From positions 558,001-622,000 of the forward strand of contig JAPXFQ010002104.1 of assembly GCA_028564705.1 (NCBI GenBank): DNA of 64,000 nucleotides, given 5' to 3'. This DNA comes from Apricaphanius iberus. Taxonomy: Eukaryota; Chordata; Actinopteri; Cyprinodontiformes; Aphaniidae. The notes under the pieces were generated by a model. That model saw only the letters and a list, made by a program, of their open reading frames with translations, made no database searches and was not told where the DNA came from. The translations under genes were made by a program, and so were the position numbers. Shown here one piece after another: positions 12,301 through 21,963 of the stretch (positions are counted from its first letter, which is position 1; each line of letters begins with the position of its first letter).

Positions 12301-13653
12301 GTCAGTATGCGACACGCTGCCCACAAGACCTACAAACGCAAAGTGCTGGAATAAATACTAACCCCCACCCCTCCCAAAAAAAGCCATTTCCCACCCAGCT
12401 AAATTCCCCTGTTGCCAGGTATGGTTGACACAGTTTGACAGTTGTTACAGCAGACATTCCAACAGATGGAATGAATGGCAAGGTGTGGCATGTTCCTTTA
12501 ATTGCAGTTAAAGAATTTTGATTGTTTCTGATAAACTTGGAGTCTTACTCAGCCATTTTATTTTACTGTCACATAACGCTGACTTTGGAAGACACAAGGT
12601 TTTAAGAGCTTTGGAGAGTAACACCAAACCCAAATTTATCTATTGAAATTCAGTTGATTTTTTTTCAAAGTATAAGTAAACATAAGCAGGTTGTGATATT
12701 TTTTTCAAATAATTTCTGATTCGGAATTAAACTAAAATAAAAAGTTGTAGAGCGGTGTACGTATTTAAAACATTATTTTTGTAGTTATCAAGGTCTCTCT
12801 GTGTATTTAGGGAATCTTTTCACGCATTCCAGTTTCATTATAAATTCAGCATGTTAGGATGGCACCTCTTCAGGCCTCGGGACCCTGTCAGGATAAGCTG
12901 GATACGGAAAATGCATGTACAAATAGACATCTTAACATACTACTTTTTTGATATTCCATTGGTAGCTTCAGGGTTAGTTATTTCATTTGGTTGGAATAAA
13001 AAAACAAAAAAGGTTATTTATTCTCAATCCCATAAATAAAAAATAAAAAGGTTGGTTTAGACCCCGGAATTTGACTAACAGGTTTCTTGTTTATTCCAAT
13101 ACTGCAGCTATTTTGCAAACTTAAAAAACCAATCCAACTAACAAACATCGATTATTATTATTCAGCTATTTTAAAGTTGAATAACACAACAACAGAGTGG
13201 GGATAGAGCACGGTATCTACCTGTTTATGACCCGCTTGACTCAGCAGTGAAATTGAAAGTATGAACGACTCTAAAATAGAAAGCGATATGCGGTTTTGTA
13301 GAAAAAATATGCTATATAGCAGATAACTAAACATCATAAATCCTTAATAAAATCTATTAATAGTATGGTCTACTTATAATCATTTTGTAAACTGCAACAC
13401 TTCCCGTTCATTTTTACTTTCACTTTCACCCCAACTTATTATTATAAAAGAAGGTTTCATTTTACTAAATGAACTTACCTTCTTGCTCTTTAAAAGCAAT
13501 GCTGTAAACTTTTTCACCGACTTCAGTCAACGACCCGCACTCTCCTCCATCCGATTTGCGCCGAATTTGGAAATAACTTTCTATCTTCCTCTTTTGATGG
13601 TCGTTCAAACGGCCGCACTCGAAGAAAATCGGAAACTTGTAACAAGTGTCCAT
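1..13653 (-). CDS. parp14: PARP14-like gene A, 3' end missing
   Basis: A multi-macrodomain mono-ADP-ribosyltransferase gene. Twelve coding exons (complement): 13479-13653, 11180-11346, 7468-9546, 7089-7319, 6769-6993, 6613-6679, 4165-4311, 3993-4052, 3635-3811, 1877-2015, 1736-1791 and <1-551. Every boundary has GT/AG on the minus strand, and phases join to 1358 codons without a stop. Domains in order: N-terminal RRM-like module (aa 1-114), KH/RRM-like region (115-580), macro 1 (about 588-770), macro 2 (about 795-959), macro 3 (about 990-1155) and the start of WWE. The PARP catalytic exons would lie left of base 1. I chose the ATG at 13651-13653 because gene B has its start at the same aligned place; the longer upstream frame lacks an ATG. 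PARP14 family members modify proteins with single ADP-ribose units in interferon and antiviral responses; this role is inferred from family. Identity as PARP14-like is firm; one-to-one orthology is not. Confidence 0.9.
1031..1060. repeat. (AT)n microsatellite
   Basis: Fifteen perfect AT dinucleotides in the intron between exons 11 and 12 of gene A. The rest of 552-1500 is AT-rich intron with nothing else recognised. Confidence 0.9.
1513..1600 (+). repeat. Fragment of a dispersed fish repeat (TTTATATAG..CAATTCA family)
   Basis: Shares the core CAATTCAGTTCAGTTTATTATATAG-like start and the CATCTCAAG motif with 38112-38395, 42047-42385 and, reversed, 51985-52240. Only the end of the element is present here. 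Confidence 0.55.
1736..4311 (-). CDS. parp14: Gene A exons 7-11: macro 3
   Basis: Five small exons: 4165-4311, 3993-4052, 3635-3811, 1877-2015 and 1736-1791. Joined in phase they give [48 protein letters not shown] and MNPASLSLIRIVILQ, a complete third macro domain. The donor of exon 10 splits an Arg codon (CG then GTTAGA), which keeps the frame; the same site is used in genes B and C. Exon 11 is 56 nt here against 50 in B and C, a two-codon difference. The intron between exons 9 and 10 is enlarged by a hAT-like insertion. Confidence 0.85.
2275..3288. mobile_element. hAT-like non-autonomous DNA element in gene A intron
   Basis: About 1.0 kb bounded by TAGGGGTGGGACTTGATT at the left and, on the other strand, TAGGAATGGGAACTTAACGC at the right: imperfect terminal inverted repeats of a type common in fish hAT elements. 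The flanks share only TAAAT, so a target duplication is weak. No transposase frame is present. It accounts for most of the length difference between this intron (1.6 kb) and its counterpart in gene B (29880-30136, about 0.26 kb). Confidence 0.6.
4690..4950. repeat. Degenerate minisatellite, CTTATAYRTGCATTTT units
   Basis: Four or five irregular copies of a roughly 60-70 bp unit containing TTTTTCCTTTTCTTATACATGCATTT, with variable A runs. The open frame 4706-4945 simply follows this repeat and is not a gene. Confidence 0.65.
5160..5965. mobile_element. Possible DNA transposon relic
   Basis: The left end AAGGCCATGTCCACGTGTAGC and the right end, on the other strand, TTAAGCTACGTCCACACTAAG, resemble imperfect terminal inverted repeats. 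There is no transposase frame. It lies in gene A's intron between exons 6 and 7. The call rests on the end similarity alone. Confidence 0.35.
6231..6332. repeat. (GATT)n microsatellite
   Basis: About 25 tetranucleotide units, nearly perfect, in the gene A intron between exons 6 and 7. Confidence 0.95.
6613..7319 (-). CDS. parp14: Gene A exons 4-6: macro 2 and linker
   Basis: Three exons: 7089-7319 (77 codons), 6769-6993 (75 codons) and 6613-6679 (67 nt, ending in phase 1). Exons 4 and 5 give VDAIVSPMV at the start, then [13 protein letters not shown] and the closing strand IRIVVHPMD, the fold markers of a second macro domain. The glycine loop near GHDPLSTRIG departs from the active-type NAAN motif of macro 1, consistent with a binder rather than an enzyme. 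Exon 6 is a short linker ([20 protein letters not shown]) between macro 2 and macro 3. Confidence 0.88.
7468..9546 (-). CDS. parp14: Gene A exon 3: KH/RRM-like repeats and macro 1
   Basis: One 2079-nt phase-0 exon encoding 693 residues. The first two thirds are the KH/RRM-like repeat region of PARP14; the last third is a complete macro domain. The macro domain has [19 protein letters not shown], the GGVAAAL loop and ISSGVFGVP, that is, the ADP-ribose binding Asn and both glycine loops. In the PARP14 family macro 1 is the one with reported ADP-ribosyl hydrolase activity, whereas macros 2 and 3 act as readers. The exon ends ENQQ at a GTAAAC donor. The copy in gene B is 24 nt shorter. Plus-strand ORFs across it are shadows. 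Confidence 0.92.
9900..10670 (+). pseudogene. L2-like non-LTR retrotransposon RT fragment
   Basis: Plus-strand relic in gene A intron 2, antisense to the host gene. The first frame (9913-10203) has CGVPQGSVVGP and YHIYADDIQLY, RT motifs typical of L2/CR1 elements. After frame changes the C-terminal part follows at 10308-10670, with CNVIFTALDKYSAIHLKSI and ARLFTKSLKHAHITP, matching the family's RT tail. Several frameshifts and missing N-terminal parts show it is dead. The rest of this intron (10671-11179) shows nothing clear. Confidence 0.8.
11180..11346 (-). CDS. parp14: Gene A exon 2: end of RRM-like module plus linker
   Basis: A 167-nt exon between CAG (acceptor, 11347-11349) and GTATGT (donor, from 11179). 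It encodes AQQRVLQKSKHVLEFAG, then a beta strand, then a Ser/Asn/Pro-rich linker ending TSE. It is too short and split for a long ORF but aligns base for base with gene B exon 2 (39162-39328), and exons 1 and 2 together make 114 whole codons. Confidence 0.85.
11640..11792 (+). mobile_element. Rex3/RTE-like 3' end fragment
   Basis: A short stretch reading CTGCTTAAGGTGCTGCCCC, then CCCGACCCTGGATAAGCGGA, then a (GATG)n tail. This is the 3' end form I associate with fish Rex3 (RTE clade) elements, which are usually 5' truncated. Family name is from memory of the tail type. The next 300 bases (11795-12100) are AT-rich tetranucleotide-like sequence. Confidence 0.6.
13418..13427 (-). promoter_or_regulatory. 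Candidate ISRE/IRF site in gene A intron 1
   Basis: On the minus strand it reads GAAAGTGAAAGTAAAA (two GAAA cores spaced by GT and a third near-copy), matching the GAAANNGAAA core bound by IRF/ISGF3. It lies 52 bases after the exon 1 donor. PARP14 genes are known interferon-stimulated genes; function here is inferred. Confidence 0.5.
13479..13653 (-). CDS. parp14: Gene A exon 1: RRM-like N-terminus
   Basis: The first coding exon starts MDTCYKFPIFFEC and ends in phase 1 at a GTAAGT donor (13473-13478). It carries the conserved GGECG turn seen in the N-terminal RRM-like module of PARP14 and DTX3L relatives. The exon is 175 nt, exactly as in gene B. Confidence 0.85.
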
Positions 13654-13665
13654 ATTGAACACCAA

Positions 13666-13740
13666 TTCAACGAAAAAATGCTTGAATACACGCACCCAGG
13701 AGTAGCGCCTTAAACATCTCTAGCAGTTCAGAAATCAGCA
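13666..13740 (-). promoter_or_regulatory. Candidate core promoter and 5' UTR of gene A
   Basis: A block just upstream of the ATG is conserved between genes A and B outside coding sequence: ACAT(C/G)TTTAAG(G)CGCTACTC on the minus strand (A about 13702-13722, B about 40872-40892). A GAS-like TTCAACGAA sits at 13666-13674 in A only. The transcription start cannot be seen directly. Confidence 0.35.
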
Positions 13741-15230
13741 CTGGCCACTGTAGGCGATGTCATGTTTGCCCACAGGCGCTTCCTGTTGTTCATAGAGCGT
13801 GTCAACACCCGTCAGCAGAGGAGGGGTGGCTCTGACAGGTTAAAATTCTAACATAACATTTGAAAATAATGTATTTGTATGCATTGGTTTTTAAATATGA
13901 AAGTTATAAAATAGTATGCTCCAATTGATTAGATCACGAGAGTTATGTTATTATATAGCAAGTAATATCCATCTTTCAGTTCCTGAAGCATAACACTAAG
14001 ATTTTGGAGCTCTTCCCTGCAGGCCATTTATTCTCATTCCGGTAAGGCAAACAGACACACACACACCTTTCTTGTAAGTGAGTTATTCAACATAGAAGCA
14101 CTTCCTGCAAGTATGCAGCGCTAGAACAACCCAAGCACAAATGTATTTAACATTTTCTGACAATTGTGTTTCAGATCAAAACAGATTTCAAAATCAGACA
14201 AATATAACCCAGGAAGCCTAAACACAAAATGCAGTTTCTGAGTATTGGTATAATTTATTATATATATAAAAAAAGATATCAAAATCAAGAAACCCTCACT
14301 GGTGATTTGTGAATTGATTACCAACTTTTAGTTCTACTCACATCTGAGCCTGATCAAAAACAGAGTTAATTAGGACATGTCGACACCATACAGTTGGCTA
14401 AAAGATCCCAAAAAGCAACACATCATGCTGCAATCTATAGCCACTGTCCAGACCACTTCGGACATGGGCCCACCGAAATAAATTACTTTCTCAGGAAATT
14501 AAAACAAGCAATATATATATATATATATGACATAACATATAACATATATAACATAGTATGTATGTATATATATATATATATTATGTTTTAACTTCGAGGA
14601 ATGTGACTTAAAGGGAAAGTTTGTTTTGTTCTAACTTTATTTTTAACAAATATTATGTCCATTTACTCAGCTAGACAAGTTTGGAGGCACTTGGAGTCCT
14701 TCAGGAGAAGTTTAAATCCAGTTGTGATCAGTGTAAAAAGCCCGTAATAAGGCATTATCTGCCCCAAAACGCCTTCATTCAACCAATGTTTTGGTATGAA
14801 TAGTTAGAGGAATGGCCCTTTAGCCTTTTCCCGAGTCAGACTACAATCAGAAGCCAACATCAGCTTGTTATCTCCACACTGATGCGATTCTGAGTAGGGT
14901 GACCAACTGTCCTGCTTTCCCCGGACAAATCCACTTTTTAAGAGCTGGTCTGAGATTTTATAGATTAATAAAAATATCGGGGTGTTCAGGGCACCTATAA
15001 GCATACTTAAGATAATTGTACTGATGCCAGTTATAAACGGAACAAACAGTGGGCTGTGATGCTCTCTAACATCACCCTGTGCGACTTGTAAATCCACCCC
15101 ATCCAGTCTTAAACTTGTTCATTTCAGCGCTAATATTTGTAATATTTTTCTTGCTCTCACTTTCCAAAGTAACTATCGTCAGCAAGAATTAATCAAACAT
15201 AACTAAACAAACAAATTTCATAAACCTATA
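13741..15230. other. Intergenic stretch upstream of gene A
   Basis: No supported gene. It holds short AT repeats (14512-14580) and, from about 14895, a stretch (GGTGACCAACTGTCCTGC) similar to a dispersed repeat seen at about 26709 (GTTGCCAACTGTCCCG). The ORFs here lack any recognisable protein feature. Confidence 0.5.
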
Positions 15231-15558
15231 TTAAAGGTATATTCAATCCATGAATAAAACTTTGTTAGTTTACATACTCTCCAGAGTTAAATAAGTTAGA
15301 AAAAGTATTTTGTAACCAGCCCAGTCATTCTCCTGATCTGGCAGCAGTCTGTTTGCTGCAGCTTAGCATACACCAATATAAGTAAATGGGAACTACTAAA
15401 ACGTTAGTAGTTCCCATTTACTTGCATTGGTTTTGGCAAATCGACAGCTGTCAGATCATGGGAATGATTCGGTTGGTTACAAAATGCTTTTTTCTAATCT
15501 AACTCTGGGGAATATGTCAACAGACATTTTTTTACTTGGAAGTGAAATATCCCTTTAA
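15231..15558. mobile_element. TTAA-flanked long foldback (hairpin) MITE
   Basis: A 328-bp near-palindrome. The centre is perfect: a 20-base arm at 15380-15399, a 4-base loop AACG, and the exact reverse complement at 15404-15423. Outside this the two halves still pair imperfectly all the way out (for example CCAGAGTTAAATAAGTTAGA at left and its inverted counterpart near 15505), to AAAGGTATATTC at left and GAAATATCCCTT at right. Both ends sit in TTAA (15231-15234, 15555-15558), the target used by piggyBac-type transposases. There is no coding capacity. Confidence 0.75.
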
Positions 15559-17095
15559 TGGCTGTATAGGCCACTGGGCCAAATTGTTGTGCAAATGAAA
15601 TCGGCTGGAATCCAAATCAAAAGTTTCTGAAACGTTGCTGAAGATAACAACAAAGATAACTAAAAATAAATTTACAATTGCCCCAAAGAGTATTTCATGG
15701 GCAGTTATGGGAAAATCCTTTTTTTATGACATTATCAATTAAGCAGGTAAGGCAGGTATCAGCTCCTTTCAAAACTGAAGTCCAATATTTAGTATTAAAG
15801 ATTAAAGCCACAGAATCACAGCAGATTATACAGCTCAAGGATCCATACACATTCAAAGGCCTGAATATAATACAACCACAAACAAATATGGCTTGTTGCC
15901 ATGTCTGTGTTTAATCTGCACACTCTACATATACAGAGGTATGCAACGGAGCCCGCCAGGGGTCAGGTGCAGAAATAATTTTTGAGGGGTAAGCATCCAT
16001 ACCATCGGTTTACTAAACCATGCACACAGATTCATGAATCATGTGACAGTGTCGGGGATCCTGTCCAGTTGATAATGGGCCCTGGCTACTTGATGTTTGT
16101 GTTGCTCCTTTGGCAGAGTAGTTAACACCCACTGCTTGGCATCTGGAAAGCAATAGATCGAATCCTGTCCTCAGAGTGTGTTATAATTTGAAAGACTTTT
16201 TGGGTCCCTGCAAGAAAGAAGGCTATAGACGTAGGTGTCATATTTATAAATAACAGTTTTGTAGCCACCTATGCAGCCTAGCAGGGTCCATGCACATATG
16301 CTGCATAGCTAAAAAACGGCCTAGAAATGGGCCATAAATCATGGGTTAAGTGTATGCCCACCTTGCATTAAAGATATATGAGTTAACCAGTGACTTGTGA
16401 TACACTGCCCACTTTGAACGCAAGTCTTTATTGGACGTAAAATGAATCGCAGCAAAGAATGCTACAACATTCACACATAAAGAAACTGTTTTAAGATAGT
16501 GAAATATTGTTTTGTGAAATTTTTACCCAGGATCTTAGTGGATCGGCACACACAATATAAAAGGAAGAAAGAAAGGACACCAGACTGCTTATTGTGCTAG
16601 AATATACGTGTCATCTTTATTATTCCACACATAAATGCAGTTCAGTCAAAGCAAAGCAATACTTCATCAAACAAAGACACTGATTTATGCTAGAATAGGG
16701 TGTCCCTCTCTACTCCCCACACAAACAGTTTAGCAAAGCAGTGCTTCATCAGACAGGCATTAAGTTTTCATCACAGCATCTCACCTTTGACACTTGAGAG
16801 TGGAGAGCCAGTCACCTCTCGGTCAGACCTGTTAACTTAACGTGGCCGGGCGATCGTGCACAACTCTCATCAGCTCTCACTCTAATTATAGGCAAAGAGA
16901 AGCGTGAATGATGAGACGGGCCAAGTCTCACCCTCAGGACTCGAAGACACCAAAAATATTTTATCCATCAAATATCAGTACTGAATATATGAAAATAAGT
17001 GGATGTTAGACCTGCACTGTTAAAAAAATACAGTATGTGGCGGGGACAAACCCATAATTCATAAATGATGCCGGGGAAATGTCTCCTGTTTTTTG

Positions 17096-17352
17096 CGGGC
17101 GACTGTGGCTCAGTGGTAGAGTAGTTGGCTTGCAATCGGAGGGTTGTAGGTTTGATTCCAGCTTCCTCCAGTCACATGTCGATGTGCCCCTGGGCAAGGC
17201 ACTTAACCCCCAAATTCTACATCGTCCCACTGAGCTATGTTGGATATCGGTGTATGAATGCGAGTGAATGGGTGAATGTGGCTTCAATGTAAAGCGCTTT
17301 GAGTGGTCAGTAAGACTAGAAAAGCGCTATATAAGTTCAGTCCATTTACCAT
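17096..17352 (+). mobile_element. tRNA-derived SINE
   Basis: Begins with a tRNA-like head: A-box-like TGGCTCAGTGGTAGAG (from 17105) and B-box GGTTTGATTCC (17149-17159), spaced as in a pol III internal promoter. It continues with CCCCTGGGCAAGGCACTTAA and GAATGGGTGAATG, and ends AAAGCGCTATATAAG..CCATTTACCA. This body and tail are a common fish SINE form. It does not fold into a complete tRNA, so it is not a tRNA gene. Confidence 0.8.
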
Positions 17353-17946
17353 TTTGACAACGGTTATGTTCATTTCTTCACCTGATCCCTGCCGGGCTCC
17401 GAAGTATATAGTCTGATTAAGTTACATTTAAAGAAGTCCATTTCCATTAAAAAATCAACTTATTCAACTGCATTTTTGGAGATATGAATTAACTATTTGG
17501 ATTGTAATTTAGATGTTTCAGCAGAGCAGTGAGTGATTGTTCCCTTCTGACACATTTGGGCGATCCGCAATAGTTAGCCTTTTTTAGCTTTTTGTCCTTG
17601 CTTTATCACTGTGATGATGTTGATGTTCCTTACGGCATTACTTTTCTCTTCTTCCTTTATGAGATTTTCTTGCCTCCGGGGTAAAGTAGGCTCTCTATTT
17701 GCCATGGTGTGATGATGAAACCGTGATCCAGCCCTTGTGTGTCAATGCTAAATAAGTGAGAATTAATGCAGCCTATGAGTATCAAAAATACATCATAACC
17801 AATAATGCGAACACCAGCTGCATATAAAATGCTTATTAGGCTGCATTGAGTATTAACATGAATTAGTTTGTGCTACATGGAAGTTTTACAGTGTGACACA
17901 CACACAGTGAGCGCTGAGAAATGCTCCTAAAAGTAAACTTCTAAAT

Positions 17947-17987
<41 letters not shown>

Positions 17988-18234
17988 CTTTATTTTTATT
18001 TATTTTTTGATATAATAACAATGACATTTCAGTCTTTCTAGCACACAATCATTTTAGCCTTGACAGAACCAAAACGTTACATTTATATAACATTACAACA
18101 GTAATTGGTAAGAAAGAAAGAGAGAGAAAAAAAAAAAAAAAACAAACAAAAAAAAACATTTGAGTTAACAATAAACAAAAATACATTTTGTGACAGACCT
18201 TGTATCCCATATCACATATAATGATAGTGTCACC

Positions 18235-21200
18235 TTATACGGTAAACATTTCTGCATGAATGTTTATAACTGAAATACATTTTTTGTTTGCAATTGAATT
18301 AAGAGACTTAAAATAATGATTCACCTCAATCAAAAATAGTTTAAATGATGGTAAGGAATTCTGGAATTTACATTTATGGATATAAAACTTCCCTAATAAA
18401 ATATAAAGGTTCACTATAGTGCATATTTTCTTTTCTTTATAGTCAAAATAAGTGATAATGTTCTTCCCCATAATGATGATTTTGTGTTTTGTTTTATATA
18501 AAATATACTTCTCAAGTTCTTTCCAAAATGTATTACTATATGAACATCCATAAAATAAATGAGGAACAGTTTCAGGTTCATTTTTACAGAAAGTGCATTT
18601 GTTGTCAATCTCAAGAAATCTTGAAGTGTAGATCTTAGATGGATAAATGTTATGTAATATTTTTAGATGTAATTCTCTAACTTTATTTGTGACGCAGAAT
18701 TTAAAAGGAATAAGCCAGGCCTTGTGCCAATTAATATCCATAAAAATAGCGTTCCAAAAGAATTTCCCTCTAGGTGTTATTTTCTTTGCATTATAGAAAT
18801 GTTCTCTGATATGTTTATTAGTGCATCTTTTGCTCAGAATGTTAATACCATTTATATAAAGAATGTGAGGGGTTGTGCGTTTTACATTTTGTTCTGTATA
18901 ACTTTTCATTAATTCTAATATTCCGTTGGGGATAGAATTAATTACTGAGCGAAATTCTTTAAATTTTACAGGGAAAGTTTTCTGTGAGAGAAAGTCTTCA
19001 TAACTAAGAAGTTGGCCATTAGGTCTAAATAAGTCTTTTATATATATTATATTATTATCTATCCAATTTTGTAGATATAATGATTTGTTCCTTTTGATAA
19101 TGCACTCATTGTTCCAGATGATAGATTTATGTGGTGAAAAGTTATGTGAATAACATAGTTTCCACGCTAACAAAGCTTGTTGATAAAAATTCGACATCTT
19201 AACTGGTAATTTAGAAATACTGTAATTACAAGACAGTAAGAACTTGAGACCTCCGACCATCTTAAATATATTATGTGGAATAAAATTCCATAACGAGTTG
19301 GGAGCTATTAAGCATTCCTTTAACCATTTAATTTTAAACGTGTAGTTTAAATCCACAAAATCTAGTAGATCAAAACCCCCTTTAGCTTTGGGAGCAGAAA
19401 GTAAAGCTTTTTTCAGATGATGGTGCTTGTTTTTCCATACGAATTTAACAAACATATCATTAATTTCTTTGCATGTAGAATCACAGACATTAAGGGAAAG
19501 TGCTGGATACACAAATCTAGAAACACCTTCAGCTTTAGTCAAAAGAATCCTGCCTAAGATTGATAAATCTCTTTGAAGCCATAAATTCAATATAGTTTTA
19601 GATTTTTTTATTTTGGGGGAGAAGTTAAGTTGTTGGCGTTCTATAACATTCCTACACACAAAAACACCGAGATATCTAATACAATCCTTAACAGGTATAT
19701 TATATATAGTTTTATCATTTGTTTCAAACAGACATAAAATTTCGCATTTAGATTTATTCAGTTTTAATCCAGAAGCAGCTGAGAATTTGTCTATTAATGC
19801 AACAGCATTTTCAATCTGGTGTTTGTCCTTTAAGAATAATGCTGTATCATCAGCTAATTGGGTCAGTTTAATTTCCTTACCAAAAATAGTTAGACCTTCA
19901 ATTCTTGGATTATTTAAAATATGTAATGATAGCAATTCAGCAACAATTAAAAATAAAAAGGGAGAAATCGGACAGCCTTGACGAACAGATCTCAGCACTG
20001 GAAATCTTTGGGTAGTGTTTGGATATAGTATGACACAACTGTCAATATTTTTATAAAACATTTCAATATTTGAAATAAAATTTTGACCAAAACCAAATAT
20101 TTGAAGTGCTTTAAATAAAAAATTATGTTCCACCGTATCAAAAGCCTTATAAAAATCAAGAAAAATTATAAGGGAGTCATTGTCGATGTATTCAGAGTAA
20201 TCTAATAAGTCGAGAACAAGCCTTATGTTGGAACTAATATGACGGTTGGATATAAATCCAGATTGAGTTTCGGCAATAATTTCTCCAAGATCTTTTTTTA
20301 ACCTTCTTGCATATACTAATGATATAATTTTGTAATCTATATTTAAGAGCGTAATAGGTCTCCAATTTTCTATTATAAGGTGATCTTTTCCCGGTTTAGG
20401 AATTAGTGTTATAATACCCTGTTTCATACTTGTGGACATTTCCTTCCTATCTTGACATTCCTTATATAATTCTAATAAAGGATCCACAATAATTTTCCAA
20501 AAATGTAAGTAGAATTCAACCGAGAGGCCGTCGTTACCTGGAGATTTGCCTTTTTTCATTGCTTGGATGGCTTCTGACATTTCAGATTTTGTAATGGATC
20601 GTTCACAATTAGTTCTAAAGGGCTCTGATATGGTTGGTGTATATTTATAAATTGATTCTATAAACTTATCACAATCATTGATGTGGAAATTTGAATTGTA
20701 TATGTTCCTGTAAAATGAACCAACATATTTCGAAATATCTAAATGATTGGTGGTTATGACATCATTGATTTTAAGTGCAGAAATAGTATTTCTTTTTTGA
20801 TTTCTTTTCTCAAGGGCAAAAAAGTAGCTAGAGTTCTTTTCGCCTAATTCTAACCATTTTGCTCTTGACCTTATAAAAGCTCCTTTTGCTATATTAATAT
20901 ATGTATTATCTATTTCTTCTTTTAGTTTCTTCAATTTAATTCCTTCTTCCTCTAATAGACTATCTTTTTTCAATAGTGTATTTAGTTCATTCATAATACT
21001 AATTTCTTTAGAGACGTTATTATTTTTAATTTCTTTACTCCGTTTTATTGCTGCTTCTCTTACCTTAAATTTAAAGTATTCCCATTTTTGCATATGATTC
21101 ATTGTAGTATCCCTGAATATCTGTTTCGCTGTTCTTTTAACAACATCACAAAATACTTCATCATTTAATAGATCATTATTTAGCTTCCAGAAACCACGGA

Positions 21201-21963
21201 GATTATTTTGATTTTGTTTAGTGCCTTTTAAATGAATTTTAATCAATTTATGATCGGATAAGGGAGCAAAATCATGAGATACTTCTGAAACAAATTGTGT
21301 GCAAGAAGGTGATATAAGCCACAAGTCAATTCTAGATTGTAGAGATCTATTCGTATTACTCCAAGTAAATTCTATTTTATCAGAATTTAGGTATCGCCAT
21401 ACATCTATAACTGAAAGTTGTTCACAAATAAATGCAGTGCTTTTAAATCTTGAATGTTGCACTGTTCTTATTGGTAATCGATCCAAGAGATCATCTGGAG
21501 CATCATTATAATCTCCCCCAAGAATTAATTGTGCTTCTTTGTATTTTATTTTGAGAGCTTCAAGTCTTTCACGCAATTGCATACACATTGTTTTGGCTAG
21601 AGCTGAGTTGTTATAATTATACAAGTTACAAACTATAAAAATTGTGTTGTCCAGTTTGAAAACCACAATAATCCATCTACCCTCATCTGAAAATAACGAA
21701 TCTATAATAGTACCTTTAAATTTGTTGAGGAGAATTGCTACACCTGCAGATTGTTGAGAGGCATGACAAAAATAACACTGATCCCCCCATTGTGCTTTCC
21801 AAAATTTTACATCATTTTCACTTGAGTGAGTCTCTTGTAAAAAGGTTAAGTCTGCGTTCTGTCGTCTGCAGAAAATAAAAATAGACTTTCTTTTGGTGCT
21901 GTCACGGATACCTCTAACATTAAGGGATATTATTTTTAAAGAACTGAAATAGAAGTCTGTCAT
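18235..21963 (-). CDS. L1/Tx1 ORF2: endonuclease-reverse transcriptase
   Basis: 1242 residues from the ATG at 21961-21963; an upstream in-frame ATG exists, but the family protein starts a few residues before LKIISLNVRGIRD, so the inner start is preferred. The N-terminus is an APE-type endonuclease with QETHSS, LGGDYND, SRIDLWLIS and SDHKLI. The middle is RT with KSPGNDGLSVEFY, LIPKPGKDH, FLDFYKAFD, RQGCPISPFLF and the catalytic QLADDTALFL. The C-terminus has the L1-type Cys-His motif CTFCKNEPETVPHLFYGC. It nicks target DNA and primes cDNA synthesis in the nucleus. All key residues are present. Confidence 0.95.
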   Translation of the reverse strand: MTDFYFSSLKIISLNVRGIRDSTKRKSIFIFCRRQNADLTFLQETHSSENDVKFWKAQWGDQCYFCHASQQSAGVAILLNKFKGTIIDSLFSDEGRWIIVVFKLDNTIFIVCNLYNYNNSALAKTMCMQLRERLEALKIKYKEAQLILGGDYNDAPDDLLDRLPIRTVQHSRFKSTAFICEQLSVIDVWRYLNSDKIEFTWSNTNRSLQSRIDLWLISPSCTQFVSEVSHDFAPLSDHKLIKIHLKGTKQNQNNLRGFWKLNNDLLNDEVFCDVVKRTAKQIFRDTTMNHMQKWEYFKFKVREAAIKRSKEIKNNNVSKEISIMNELNTLLKKDSLLEEEGIKLKKLKEEIDNTYINIAKGAFIRSRAKWLELGEKNSSYFFALEKRNQKRNTISALKINDVITTNHLDISKYVGSFYRNIYNSNFHINDCDKFIESIYKYTPTISEPFRTNCERSITKSEMSEAIQAMKKGKSPGNDGLSVEFYLHFWKIIVDPLLELYKECQDRKEMSTSMKQGIITLIPKPGKDHLIIENWRPITLLNIDYKIISLVYARRLKKDLGEIIAETQSGFISNRHISSNIRLVLDLLDYSEYIDNDSLIIFLDFYKAFDTVEHNFLFKALQIFGFGQNFISNIEMFYKNIDSCVILYPNTTQRFPVLRSVRQGCPISPFLFLIVAELLSLHILNNPRIEGLTIFGKEIKLTQLADDTALFLKDKHQIENAVALIDKFSAASGLKLNKSKCEILCLFETNDKTIYNIPVKDCIRYLGVFVCRNVIERQQLNFSPKIKKSKTILNLWLQRDLSILGRILLTKAEGVSRFVYPALSLNVCDSTCKEINDMFVKFVWKNKHHHLKKALLSAPKAKGGFDLLDFVDLNYTFKIKWLKECLIAPNSLWNFIPHNIFKMVGGLKFLLSCNYSISKLPVKMSNFYQQALLAWKLCYSHNFSPHKSIIWNNECIIKRNKSLYLQNWIDNNIIYIKDLFRPNGQLLSYEDFLSQKTFPVKFKEFRSVINSIPNGILELMKSYTEQNVKRTTPHILYINGINILSKRCTNKHIREHFYNAKKITPRGKFFWNAIFMDINWHKAWLIPFKFCVTNKVRELHLKILHNIYPSKIYTSRFLEIDNKCTFCKNEPETVPHLFYGCSYSNTFWKELEKYILYKTKHKIIIMGKNIITYFDYKEKKICTIVNLYILLGKFYIHKCKFQNSLPSFKLFLIEVNHYFKSLNSIANKKCISVINIHAEMFTV

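Noticed and set aside
13693..13695. Longer start for gene A exon 1
   Set aside because: The codon is GTG, not ATG, and the extension MRVFKHFFVELVFN has no counterpart upstream of gene B's ATG.
17100..17172. tRNA gene
   Set aside because: Only A- and B-box-like segments are present. There is no full cloverleaf, and the sequence runs into a SINE body and tail.
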